Shown: positions 1 through 6,648 of the stretch, one piece after another
How positions within the stretch are numbered: position 1 is the stretch's first letter
Layout: each line of letters starts with the position of its first letter
From: Bacteroides sp.
GTDB lineage: Bacteria; Bacteroidota; Bacteroidia; Bacteroidales; SM23-62
Assembly (NCBI GenBank): GCA_030589965.1
Contig: JAUUZM010000142.1
Location: forward strand, 1 to 7,809
Reading direction: 5' to 3'
DNA length: 7,809 nt
Program-made: the position numbers and the translations under genes
Notes under the pieces: model-generated
Database searches by the model: none
What the model saw: only the letters and a program-made list of their open reading frames with translations
What the model was told of the DNA's origin: nothing

Positions 1-1232
1 TAAATCCCGATCCCCGAAAGCATGGTTCCAACAGATGAGGCAATCAGTCCTGGAATGAATCCTATGTAGAAAGCCTGAGGAATGATTTTAGCATGAAACG
101 AGCTCGGCATCATCAAGGTTGCTCCCTTAGTCATACTGCTGATATCGATCCCTGATTCCTGCAGCCAGTATGAAAAAAATAATCCAATAATAGTGCCAAA
201 AGCTGACCCGATGATACCAATCAGAACAGATTCATAGATCATGGTTCGGTAAATATGACCTTTCTCTTCCCCAATGGCAAGACGGATACCTACTTCACCG
301 TATCTTCTTAGTCCACCGATCAGCCCTGTATTCCACAGCACAATAGACATAGCCATGACGAATACAAAAATCATGATAAATGACATGCCATCTATCATCT
401 CAAGATAACTCGCCAGGCCGCCCTGTTCGCTAAGTTTCAGCATGGTAGGAGAAAACTCGTCATCCGGATCAGAATATTTACTTATAAAGCTGGATTTGAT
501 AATTTCAGCCTGCTCTTCATCCCAGTAACCTTCAGGCAGGAATCCGAGGATTTCGCTTGAGGCATCATCCATGTCAAGAGCTCTTTGGATATCAGAGATG
601 TCTGCTATCATGGCTCCCCTGTCCATTACCACTGTGCCGAACCTGACGGTACCGGCTACAATGAAATTATAGAAAGACATGCTGCCATACATGGTTGCCC
701 CCATTAAAGTAATGGCATCACCTGGTTTGACTTCAAGCTTGTTGGCAAAGTCGTCAGAGATAAGTATTTCACCCGGTGTGTCAGGAATTTCTCCCTGCAC
801 AAGTATCTTTTTAAGGTTCAGTCTTTCGGGTTCCTCGCTCCCGGGTGTGAGCATATCTAAGGAAATACCCATTACAGTCCCTTGAGACCGGGTTTCTCCA
901 TTTTCATCCGCTACATCCAGTAATCCCCCGAATTGGGTGCGTAATACCCAGTCCATATCGGGATAATCTTTCTTAACTTCATCAAGCAGGGAACTTACCT
1001 CAGTCAGGGAAAGATCCGTAGGCATCTGGTTCATATTCTCAGCGTAAGACCTGGTCATGATCTTAACATGACCGCTGGAGAATTTAGCAGAGAAATCTGC
1101 GAAATCTCCCAGTACTCCTGCAAGATAGCATACCATCAAAACGGTAAGGGAGACACCTGCTGCTACCACAATTACAGGCAGAAGGCTTCTCTGCCGGTCT
1201 CTTAATAATCCTTTAAACAGAAATCGTATCAT
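1..1232 (-). CDS. FtsX/MacB/LolC-type ABC transporter permease (partial, C-terminus beyond window)
   Basis: Reading the minus strand from the ATG at 1232-1230 gives 410 uninterrupted residues; the frame leaves the window at base 1 with a partial codon (TA), so the last few dozen residues at most are missing. The layout is that of a four-helix FtsX-family permease: helix 1 at about residues 16-40, a large extracytoplasmic domain at about 41-281, then helices at about 282-305, 335-357 and 387-410. After helix 2 comes the cytoplasmic coupling stretch RRYGEVGIRLAIG (309-321), the usual contact with the ATPase. The early extracytoplasmic motif SGHVKI is common in LolC/LolE-like permeases. The start codon overlaps the stop of the preceding permease gene in an ATGA arrangement, which fixes the start and implies translational coupling. 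It probably forms a heterodimeric inner-membrane channel with that permease. Family assignment is firm; the substrate is unknown. Confidence 0.9.
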   Translation of the reverse strand, partial: MIRFLFKGLLRDRQRSLLPVIVVAAGVSLTVLMVCYLAGVLGDFADFSAKFSSGHVKIMTRSYAENMNQMPTDLSLTEVSSLLDEVKKDYPDMDWVLRTQFGGLLDVADENGETRSQGTVMGISLDMLTPGSEEPERLNLKKILVQGEIPDTPGEILISDDFANKLEVKPGDAITLMGATMYGSMSFYNFIVAGTVRFGTVVMDRGAMIADISDIQRALDMDDASSEILGFLPEGYWDEEQAEIIKSSFISKYSDPDDEFSPTMLKLSEQGGLASYLEMIDGMSFIMIFVFVMAMSIVLWNTGLIGGLRRYGEVGIRLAIGEEKGHIYRTMIYESVLIGIIGSAFGTIIGLFFSYWLQESGIDISSMTKGATLMMPSSFHAKIIPQAFYIGFIPGLIASSVGTMLSGIGI

Positions 1233-2401
1233 TGTAATTTTCCTTTAATTGCTTCAACCGGATTCATTTTAGATATTTTGCGGGAGGGCAGAAAGCTCAC
1301 GATGGTTGTGGCGATAATGATAATCAGCATAACCGAGAGAATCAGTCCCATGCTATAAGCCGGATAAATCCTTGCCCCGATGGCCATTCCAAATCCTTCC
1401 GTATCGCCTGGCATGGCCATCCCCTTGTTGCTCAGCCAGAGCAGGAAGGGAATGCCGGGAATCGCACCCACGACAACAGCCAGGAAGGAGTGCATGGCAC
1501 CTTCAACCGTAAAAAGCTTAATGACCTGGGATCGGGTCATTCCCATGGCCATATAGGTGCCGATCTCTTTCTGTCTGCGGAAAATGGACAGGACCTGAGT
1601 ATCAAATACCGCAAGTAGGGCCAGAAGCAGGAGGATTACATAAATAAAGGATCCTCCGACTTTTTTCATCTTTATCATTTCCCTCATCTCCTTCAACAGG
1701 AAATCATGGTCTTTCAATACCCATCCTTCTTCTGAGCCGGTCCAGCTATATTCCTGGTCTGCAATCAGAATGGTTGCTTCTACCGGCATTTGTGTCATCT
1801 CCCTCAATCTTTCAATGGGGATCCACATTTGTCCGGCTGTAACAGCTGGTACATCTGCATCAAATACTCCGACAATCAAAGCCTCGGTGGCATCAAATGT
1901 CCCATCTACATCCCGCCAGCGGACGGTTACAAAATCGCCTTCCTTGAGTTTTGCATTTTTTGCTGTTATTCTTCCGATCAGGGCAGGTATCTCTGTAAAG
2001 TCTCCTTCAAGTTTTGCAGTTGGGATATCTGAGACCTGCTGTTCTATATTTATCCCTTTCAGCAAGACACTTTGCATCCTTCCATCCGGATAGATGGTTG
2101 CCTGGGTGATCAAGACAGGAGCCAGGTTACCTTTCTCTATTTCGTTTTGAATGGAGCTGGGAACAGGTGCATGGCTGTCTTCCAGAGTAAAAGGATCATA
2201 AGGATCATATTCCTCCTGCCAGATTTGTCCACTACCAATCTCCCAGGCAATCATATCAGTAACTGCCTGCTTGTTCCATCCGTCGTATATCCCGTATTGC
2301 ATAATCATCAGGATCAGGATAAAGGAGAGTATTCCTACGTTCAGCCAGGTCCGTAACCCGGCACCAATGAGATTCCGAAAAGCCAGTTTAAAAGCTTTCA
2401 T
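1229..2401 (-). CDS. FtsX/MacB/LolC-type ABC transporter permease
   Basis: This 390-residue inner-membrane protein has the complete four-helix FtsX plan. Helix 1 is at about 20-38, an extracytoplasmic (MacB_PCD-like) domain spans about 39-250, helix 2 is at about 251-270, helix 3 at 302-324 and helix 4 at 347-371. The coupling region RRQKEIGTYMAMGMTRSQV (275-293) is the classical FtsX-family motif, and the C-terminus has the typical LPSRKISKMNPVEAIKG (371-387). It starts 6 bp after the ATPase stop and overlaps the next permease gene by 4 bp. It has no fused ATPase, so it resembles LolC/LolE more than E. coli MacB. It differs clearly in sequence from the neighbouring permease, which suggests a heterodimer served by the single ATPase. 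The extracytoplasmic domain has acidic and aromatic patches (EEYDPYDPF, 63-71) whose role is unknown. The substrate cannot be read from the sequence. Confidence 0.93.
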   Translation of the reverse strand: MKAFKLAFRNLIGAGLRTWLNVGILSFILILMIMQYGIYDGWNKQAVTDMIAWEIGSGQIWQEEYDPYDPFTLEDSHAPVPSSIQNEIEKGNLAPVLITQATIYPDGRMQSVLLKGINIEQQVSDIPTAKLEGDFTEIPALIGRITAKNAKLKEGDFVTVRWRDVDGTFDATEALIVGVFDADVPAVTAGQMWIPIERLREMTQMPVEATILIADQEYSWTGSEEGWVLKDHDFLLKEMREMIKMKKVGGSFIYVILLLLALLAVFDTQVLSIFRRQKEIGTYMAMGMTRSQVIKLFTVEGAMHSFLAVVVGAIPGIPFLLWLSNKGMAMPGDTEGFGMAIGARIYPAYSMGLILSVMLIIIIATTIVSFLPSRKISKMNPVEAIKGKLQ

Positions 2402-2407
2402 GGCTAT

Positions 2408-3100
2408 TTAATTTTGCTCATCCTTAACCACCTTACCGTCTTCCAGGGATATTTTCCTTTTCAGGTATTTTATCACCTTTTCATCGTGGGTGGCAAAAAT
2501 GAAGGTTGTTTTTAAATCCTTGTTCAATTTCTCCATGGTCTGCAGGATATTATGGGAATTTGCTGCATCCAGGTTTGCGGTAGGTTCGTCAGCCAGTACA
2601 AGTATTGGTTTCTTTACCATGGCGCGAGCGATGGCTACACGCTGGCATTCACCTCCTGATAGTTGTGCCGGGCGGGACTTAATCTTATCTGTAAGTCCAA
2701 CCCACTCGAGTGCTTCAAGGACTGCCCGTTTTTTTTCTTCGGCGGACATATCAAGGAGCAGGAGGGGGAACTCAACGTTTTCAAAGACTGTATAAACCGG
2801 CAGAAGATTATAGGTCTGGAAGATGAATCCCAGGCTTTCCTTTCTTAATTTTGCTGCCTTTTTATGAGATAATTCTCCTACAGATTGTCCAAGAACTTCC
2901 GCCGTACCTTCACTTGGTGCGTCAAGTGATCCAATTATGTTCAGCAATGTGGTTTTTCCAGAACCCGAGGGACCCACCAATCCAGCAAACTCGCCGGTCC
3001 CAAAACTGAGATCAATTCCATTCAGTGCTGTAAAATGGCCTCCTCCAATAGGGAAGCGTTTTACCAGTGCGCTGATTTTTACAATTTCGTTGTTTTCCAT
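2408..3100 (-). CDS. ABC transporter ATP-binding protein, LolD/MacB family
   Basis: This 230-residue cytoplasmic nucleotide-binding subunit should power the two FtsX-type permeases that follow. All catalytic elements are present: Walker A GPSGSGKTT (43-51), Q-loop Gln95 in FQTYNLLP, signature LSGGE (147-151), Walker B ILVLADEP (166-173) with catalytic Glu172, D-loop ANLD (175-178) and switch His205 in ATHD. The QTYNLLP stretch and the overall size are typical of the LolD/MacB/FtsE group, which work with FtsX-like permeases and often act mechanically on periplasmic or outer-leaflet substrates. One oddity is that the residue after LSGGE is Cys152, where family members usually have Gln (LSGGEQQR). 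The ATG lies 13 bp after the barrel gene's stop in A/T-rich sequence without a Shine-Dalgarno motif. Assignment to the family is secure; calling it lolD would over-reach. Confidence 0.96.
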   Translation of the reverse strand: MENNEIVKISALVKRFPIGGGHFTALNGIDLSFGTGEFAGLVGPSGSGKTTLLNIIGSLDAPSEGTAEVLGQSVGELSHKKAAKLRKESLGFIFQTYNLLPVYTVFENVEFPLLLLDMSAEEKKRAVLEALEWVGLTDKIKSRPAQLSGGECQRVAIARAMVKKPILVLADEPTANLDAANSHNILQTMEKLNKDLKTTFIFATHDEKVIKYLKRKISLEDGKVVKDEQN

Positions 3101-3113
3101 TACTTTATATTAA

Positions 3114-4310
3114 TTAATGATTGTATACTACCATAAATTGCAGTCCCCTTCCTGCATAAAGATTCGCGCCTTCCAGTCCCGCGTAAAGATTAAAATTCTG
3201 AGGATTCCAGAATCCCATGATGAAAAAACTCCATTTATCAAATTGCCAGGTCCAGTTGACAAAATTATATATCTCATTGTTCGACCAGTCATAGAAAAGG
3301 ATTGCATTCAGGTTATTAAAAATATTAAAAGAATAATTGCCTGAAATGGCTGTAAAATATACATCGGCTCCACTTGCCATGGGGCGGTTTGAGAACCCGG
3401 TTGTAAAAAATTCAGCCATAAGGTTCAGACCATTGCCCAATCCGAAGGTATAATCCACGCCCAGGTTCAGGGCCCGGGTATAGGAACTGTCAATGAAACT
3501 AATCTCCTTGTGAATCAGTGATGCCTCAAACCATAATCCGACTACATAATCAAATTTCCCGTCAAGGGCCAGACGTTTTTCTCTTGAATGGCCACTCTCA
3601 CCCGGGGGTATAGGAAAAACTTCTTCAGTATTAGCCACACGGTAATGATAGGTGGTGGCCAGTTCTCCGCCGGCTACGGGAATCTGGGCCCTGAATCCGA
3701 ACTCCGGTTTGGTTTTAACGGAGGGAATAATTTCCCATCCTTTGCGTTTATCATTCCCGTACAATCCCCATACCCAGATATTTGCATTATTCAGGAAATA
3801 ATACCTGCCCAGGATACTCCAAACCCCATCCGTCAACTGGAGTGGGTCACGGGGATCGATCTGGTCAAACCACATCAATGGCCTTAACATACTGGCAGAT
3901 CCGAAATTTATTTTCTGGAGTCCGGCACGAATCTCAAACTGATCACCTGAAAACTTCATCCAGGCCCTGTAGGGTCTGATATTACCGTCCCAAACACTGC
4001 TGTCGGCGGACCAGTACAATCCAGAACCCCATATGTTTGCAGATAGGTTGGCATCAAATGAGTAGTTTTCCTGTATGGGTGCCTGGAACTGCAACTCCGG
4101 TAAATACCTGAGTCCTGCTTGTCCCCGAATAAGCTTTTTGCTGTCTCCGGAACCGGGAAGTCCAACTTCTTCCTCCATCTGGCTGCCCACCATCCACCCG
4201 ATTGCCTGTCCCTTGAAAACAATTGACTGTGCATGGATTTTGACTGTGATCCCGGTTAAAAGGATCAGCAGCATAATGAGTATTTTTATATATAAGCCCA
4301 GATTTTTCAT
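3114..4310 (-). CDS. Predicted outer-membrane beta-barrel protein of the ABC operon
   Basis: This 398-residue protein starts with a Sec signal peptide: basic MKNLGLYIK, a hydrophobic core at about 10-23 and a likely signal peptidase I site after IHA (25-27). The mature part has no long hydrophobic helix. It is rich in Trp, Tyr, Phe, Asn and Gly with alternating polar/hydrophobic stretches and ends in an aromatic/hydrophobic strand (LQFMVVYNH), as expected for an outer-membrane beta-barrel. Conserved-looking segments are RAGLQKINFG (128-137) and IDPRDPLQLTDG (151-162). These recall the R-G-Q-xx-x-G and D-P-R-D patterns of DUF1302/alginate-export-like porins, but that resemblance is from memory and not tested. 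It starts 2 bp after the TetR stop and lies 13 bp before the ATPase gene, so it is almost certainly co-transcribed and is probably the outer-membrane component or receptor. Secretion and barrel fold are likely; the function is inferred. Confidence 0.8.
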   Translation of the reverse strand: MKNLGLYIKILIMLLILLTGITVKIHAQSIVFKGQAIGWMVGSQMEEEVGLPGSGDSKKLIRGQAGLRYLPELQFQAPIQENYSFDANLSANIWGSGLYWSADSSVWDGNIRPYRAWMKFSGDQFEIRAGLQKINFGSASMLRPLMWFDQIDPRDPLQLTDGVWSILGRYYFLNNANIWVWGLYGNDKRKGWEIIPSVKTKPEFGFRAQIPVAGGELATTYHYRVANTEEVFPIPPGESGHSREKRLALDGKFDYVVGLWFEASLIHKEISFIDSSYTRALNLGVDYTFGLGNGLNLMAEFFTTGFSNRPMASGADVYFTAISGNYSFNIFNNLNAILFYDWSNNEIYNFVNWTWQFDKWSFFIMGFWNPQNFNLYAGLEGANLYAGRGLQFMVVYNH

Positions 4311-4312
4311 TT

Positions 4313-4873
4313 TTAACGAGGCATAATGCCATAAAAGAAGAAATTCACCATTTCCATGATCATATCCTGGGGTTTGTCATACATCTTTTCAAGTTGCTCA
4401 TCTGCCATCATGGCCAGCATTTTATCGAGATACCAGAGAATAAACTCAAGTTTGAGATCCTGACGAATCTCTCCTTTCTTCTGTGCTTCAGCATAATCCT
4501 TGATGATCAGTCCGTATGTTTCGTGCATGCGTGCCTTAATAAATTCGAGAAATTCGGGATCGGCATGGGGCAGATAGTCTGAGAAAAACTCCTGGCTCAT
4601 TTGCTCCGATCCTTCCAGTTTCATAAGAATGGTTTCCCTTACCTTTTCCTCGAATGGTATATCTGAGTCCATTATCTTCCTGTATTTAACCATAGCATCA
4701 TCGCTCATTTGGATGACCATGTTCTTTACCAGCTCATTCTTATTCTTGAAATTCTTATAAAAAGTCATTTTGGAGACATTGGCTTCCTGGCAAATCTCCT
4801 CAACGGTTACCCGCTTAATACCGTATTTAAAGAACAGGTCCTTTGCTGTATGTACCAGTTGTTTACGTTTCAT
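4313..4873 (-). CDS. TetR/AcrR-family transcriptional regulator
   Basis: This 186-residue protein has the TetR N-terminal DNA-binding domain. Helix 1 is at about 3-17 (KQLVHTAKDLFFKYG), followed by the helix-turn-helix: VTVEEICQEANVSKMTFYKNF at 22-42 with recognition helix SKMTFYKNF, then the usual NKNEL (44-48). Residues 50-186 are helical and would form the ligand-binding and dimerisation domain, which is too variable to predict an effector. It is the first gene of the five-gene operon, 2 bp ahead of the barrel gene, so it probably represses its own operon, including the transporter. Upstream, a 9-bp inverted repeat overlaps the predicted promoter. The ATG at 4873-4871 is preceded by A/T-rich sequence with no Shine-Dalgarno motif, and the N-terminal length fits the family. 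Family assignment is secure; autorepression is inferred from gene order and operator position. Confidence 0.94.
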   Translation of the reverse strand: MKRKQLVHTAKDLFFKYGIKRVTVEEICQEANVSKMTFYKNFKNKNELVKNMVIQMSDDAMVKYRKIMDSDIPFEEKVRETILMKLEGSEQMSQEFFSDYLPHADPEFLEFIKARMHETYGLIIKDYAEAQKKGEIRQDLKLEFILWYLDKMLAMMADEQLEKMYDKPQDMIMEMVNFFFYGIMPR

Positions 4874-4886
4874 ACGAATTATTTAT

Positions 4887-4928
4887 ATACTTACGAATAT
4901 AGTACTAATATACAATAAACGTAAGTAT
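4887..4928. promoter_or_regulatory. Candidate TetR operator: 9-bp perfect inverted repeat
   Basis: ATACTTACG at 4887-4895 and CGTAAGTAT at 4920-4928 are exact reverse complements separated by 24 bp, so the arm centres are 33 bp apart, about three helical turns. On the minus strand the right arm lies between the predicted -35 and -10 elements and the left arm just downstream of the predicted transcription start. Binding there would block RNA polymerase. The spacer also contains a small palindrome, TAGTACTA (4900-4907), next to the -10. The spacing is longer than in a simple single-dimer TetR operator, so two dimers or a looped arrangement are possible. The symmetry is seen directly; binding by the adjacent TetR protein is inferred. 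Confidence 0.6.
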
Positions 4929-4935
4929 TTGTCAA
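4905..4935 (-). promoter_or_regulatory. Promoter of the tetR-barrel-ABC operon
   Basis: The minus strand reads TTGACA (4935-4930), a 17-bp spacer, then TATATT (4912-4907). This is a full -35 consensus and a near-consensus -10 at optimal spacing. Extended to TATATTAG (4912-4905), the -10 also matches the Bacteroidota -7 motif TAnnTTTG at five of six defined positions. The predicted start is near 4900, giving a leader of about 27 nt before the tetR ATG at 4873. It is the only strong promoter I see ahead of the five tightly spaced genes. Confidence 0.65.
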
Positions 4936-4981
4936 GAAATTCTGAAATTTTAACATTTGGACAGGCTGTTTTATCCCGACA

Positions 4982-5001
4982 TTTTCGCAGATGAGCGAAA
5001 A
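4982..5001. terminator. Possible stem-loop downstream of pabC (weak terminator candidate)
   Basis: TTTTCGC (4982-4988) and GCGAAAA (4995-5001) pair perfectly around a 6-base loop. The hairpin lies 38 bp past the pabC stop and before the tetR promoter, where a terminator for the upstream minus-strand operon would be expected. No clear T-tract follows the stem on the minus strand and the stem has only three G/C pairs, so intrinsic termination would be inefficient. An alternative pairing, CAGAT with ATCTG, overlaps the same sequence. It may be a weak terminator, a processed 3' end or chance. Confidence 0.3.
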
Positions 5002-5038
5002 ATCTGAAATCGAGGATGCGTGCAAATGTGATCTTAGA

Positions 5039-5638
5039 TTAAGTAATATTTCCCATCTCTATTAAAGAGGCTGTTTCCAGGTCCATCATGGCATTGATCA
5101 TTTTGGCTCCTGAAAAAGTATTCAGGTTCTCCGGACGTATCGGGGCCTCTGTGATTTGTCCAGTTTCAAGCAAATACATTCTCATGGTCCCGTTCAGCAA
5201 TGGAGTATCAGGGGTGACCCATGAACCCTCATCCTGCCTGAAAGCAATATTACTAATTGAGGTATCGGTGATGAATCCATTTTTTACGATAAGGATCTCA
5301 TCACTTTCCCCCCTTATCTCATACAGGCTCAATAAAAGTTCACGGTCTGCATACTTTACTGAATAATCAATATCATCCCGGTAAATAAGTTTCAGGCTAC
5401 TGGCAGCGAAGGGTTTATGCTGAACAAATTCTATTTTTTCTATGTCTTCTTTGTAGAGAATACGACATCGAAATATTCCCTCACCCAGGTCCGCCGGTAT
5501 CTGTATTACAGTTGCAAGATCGAGCCGGGAATTTATTCCAAACTTTACCCGCCTGCTGTCATTAAACCGGCGGTTATGGAATTCCAGGTTGAAGATCCTG
5601 CCATGCTCAATCTTTATGGTTTCAAGTAATAGGCACAT
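5039..5638 (-). CDS. pabC: Aminodeoxychorismate lyase-like class IV aminotransferase
   Basis: This predicted PLP enzyme would cleave 4-amino-4-deoxychorismate to p-aminobenzoate and pyruvate in folate synthesis. Fold-type IV hallmarks are visible: LLETIKIEHGRIFNLEFHNRR at the N-terminus, Lys95 in DYSVKYADR as the probable Schiff-base lysine, TDTSISNIAF (124-133), TPLLNGTMR (145-153) with a phosphate-binding Gly-Thr, and SGAKMINAMMDLE (176-188). At 199 residues it is much shorter than E. coli PabC (269) and begins at the point equivalent to the FTT element of that enzyme. Asp125 occupies the position of the usual conserved Glu that contacts the PLP ring nitrogen. The start overlaps the end of pabB by 17 bp, implying translational coupling, and this linkage favours PabC over branched-chain or D-amino-acid aminotransferases. 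The class is firm; the exact reaction rests on the pairing with pabB. Confidence 0.85.
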   Translation of the reverse strand: MCLLLETIKIEHGRIFNLEFHNRRFNDSRRVKFGINSRLDLATVIQIPADLGEGIFRCRILYKEDIEKIEFVQHKPFAASSLKLIYRDDIDYSVKYADRELLLSLYEIRGESDEILIVKNGFITDTSISNIAFRQDEGSWVTPDTPLLNGTMRMYLLETGQITEAPIRPENLNTFSGAKMINAMMDLETASLIEMGNIT

Positions 5639-6599
5639 ACACTTTATCGATCAGTTCCTGGTATTCTTTTTCAGCCTCACTCATGAATGTAATTCCTCCA
5701 CCACTTCGGTAGACCAACTTTCCGGCCGAATTTTCAATGTAGCGGATGAGGACCCCACTGTCAAAATTATGACCATCAAAATGCCCCATGATCCCGGTAT
5801 AATAACCCCGGTCTCCACCTTCGGCCTCCCTGATGATTCTGAGGGTTTCCGGCTTGGGTGCACCGCTTACGGAACCCGCTGGGAGCATGGAGAAAATGAT
5901 ATCCCCCAGGTTTGAACGCCAATTTTCGGATAGATTCCCGGCCACCACCGAACTGACCTGCAACAGCTTCTTATGACTGGTCACCAGGGTATCAACATAA
6001 CGGTATTTTTCGACCCTTACCTGCCTGGCATGCATACTCAGATCATTTCGTATCAGATCCACGATGGTGATATGCTCTGCCATTTCTTTTTCATCATTGA
6101 GCAGTATTTCCCTTGCGTTCGGAATGTTTGCATCGATTGTTCCCTTCATAGGAAAAGACCGGATTTCGTCTTTCCTGATCTGAACAAATGTTTCGGGTGA
6201 AAAAACAACAAACTGGTCCTCCATCAGCATTTTGTACCTGGCCTGGCTGATTAGAAATATCTCCTTAAGGTCCAGATCAGAAGTGACTCCTGAGGGGAAA
6301 GTAAGATTGCATAAATATGTATTGCCTGCCTGGGCATTTTTCCTTACGAGATCAAAGGCCGAACGATACTTGCTGTAGGGAACAGGTTCAGCTTCCAGAT
6401 GAAAATTTTCAACCCTCTTCGCATTGAAATTCCATTTGGAATTCCTATTGGCAGTCAATGTCGAAAATGAGGGGGTGGAGAATTGGATGGTATCCGGCAA
6501 TTCATCAAGCCTGTACAAGAGGGGCTTCTTCATTTCGAAGTCCACCATCAGCAGGAAGGGAATATGGTTTTCAGCAAGCTGATTAATCTGCCCGATCAT
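5622..6599 (-). CDS. pabB: Aminodeoxychorismate synthase component I
   Basis: This 325-residue chorismate-utilising enzyme would aminate chorismate to 4-amino-4-deoxychorismate, with ammonia from a PabA glutaminase not encoded here. Family motifs are in order: FSPETF (133-138), PMKGTI (150-155), EHITIVDLIRNDL (175-187), PAGSVSGAPKPET (240-252), YYTGIMG (266-272) and SGGGIT (299-304). Lys152 in the PMKGT motif is the catalytic lysine that separates PabB (PIKGT) from anthranilate synthase TrpE (PIAGT). The protein is about 130 residues shorter than E. coli PabB, with most of the N-terminal regulatory subdomain missing. A TGA lies directly before the ATG in frame (6602-6600), so the short N-terminus is real and not a start-choice error. 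The gene follows the 255-residue protein after 49 bp and overlaps pabC by 17 bp. Confidence 0.93.
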   Translation of the reverse strand: MIGQINQLAENHIPFLLMVDFEMKKPLLYRLDELPDTIQFSTPSFSTLTANRNSKWNFNAKRVENFHLEAEPVPYSKYRSAFDLVRKNAQAGNTYLCNLTFPSGVTSDLDLKEIFLISQARYKMLMEDQFVVFSPETFVQIRKDEIRSFPMKGTIDANIPNAREILLNDEKEMAEHITIVDLIRNDLSMHARQVRVEKYRYVDTLVTSHKKLLQVSSVVAGNLSENWRSNLGDIIFSMLPAGSVSGAPKPETLRIIREAEGGDRGYYTGIMGHFDGHNFDSGVLIRYIENSAGKLVYRSGGGITFMSEAEKEYQELIDKVYVPIT

Positions 6600-6648
6600 T
6601 CAGCGAATTTAAATATTTAGACTGAATGAAAGGCTTTTTGCATAAATT

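Noticed and set aside
1770..2093. Open frame of 107 codons on the plus strand
   Set aside because: It lies entirely antisense to the well-supported permease gene, has no recognisable domain and its composition reflects the complementary coding strand.
3588..3887. Plus-strand open frame of 99 codons, and minus-strand frames at 3956-4234 and 4054-4332
   Set aside because: All overlap the barrel gene in other frames, which has a signal peptide and consistent operon spacing. The alternatives show no domain or secretion signal.
1..4310. MacAB-TolC antibiotic efflux system
   Set aside because: The ATPase is not fused to the permease, there are two permeases, and no adaptor or TolC-like gene is visible. 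The family resemblance alone does not support this substrate class.
4941..5010. Direct repeat TCTGAAAT (4941-4948 and 5003-5010)
   Set aside because: Two 8-bp copies in A/T-rich intergenic DNA, with no further copies or supporting context, are likely chance.
5589..5915. Plus-strand open frame of 108 codons across the pabB-pabC junction
   Set aside because: It is antisense to two genes with clear catalytic motifs and has no features of its own.
5622..6599. Anthranilate synthase component I (TrpE) or isochorismate synthase
   Set aside because: Lys152 in the PMKGT motif and the adjacent PabC-like lyase gene point to PabB. No tryptophan, menaquinone or siderophore genes are nearby.
6600..6648. 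Terminator or separate promoter between the 255-residue gene and pabB
   Set aside because: The 49-bp gap is A/T-rich but shows no convincing stem with a T-tract and no clear -35/-10 pair.
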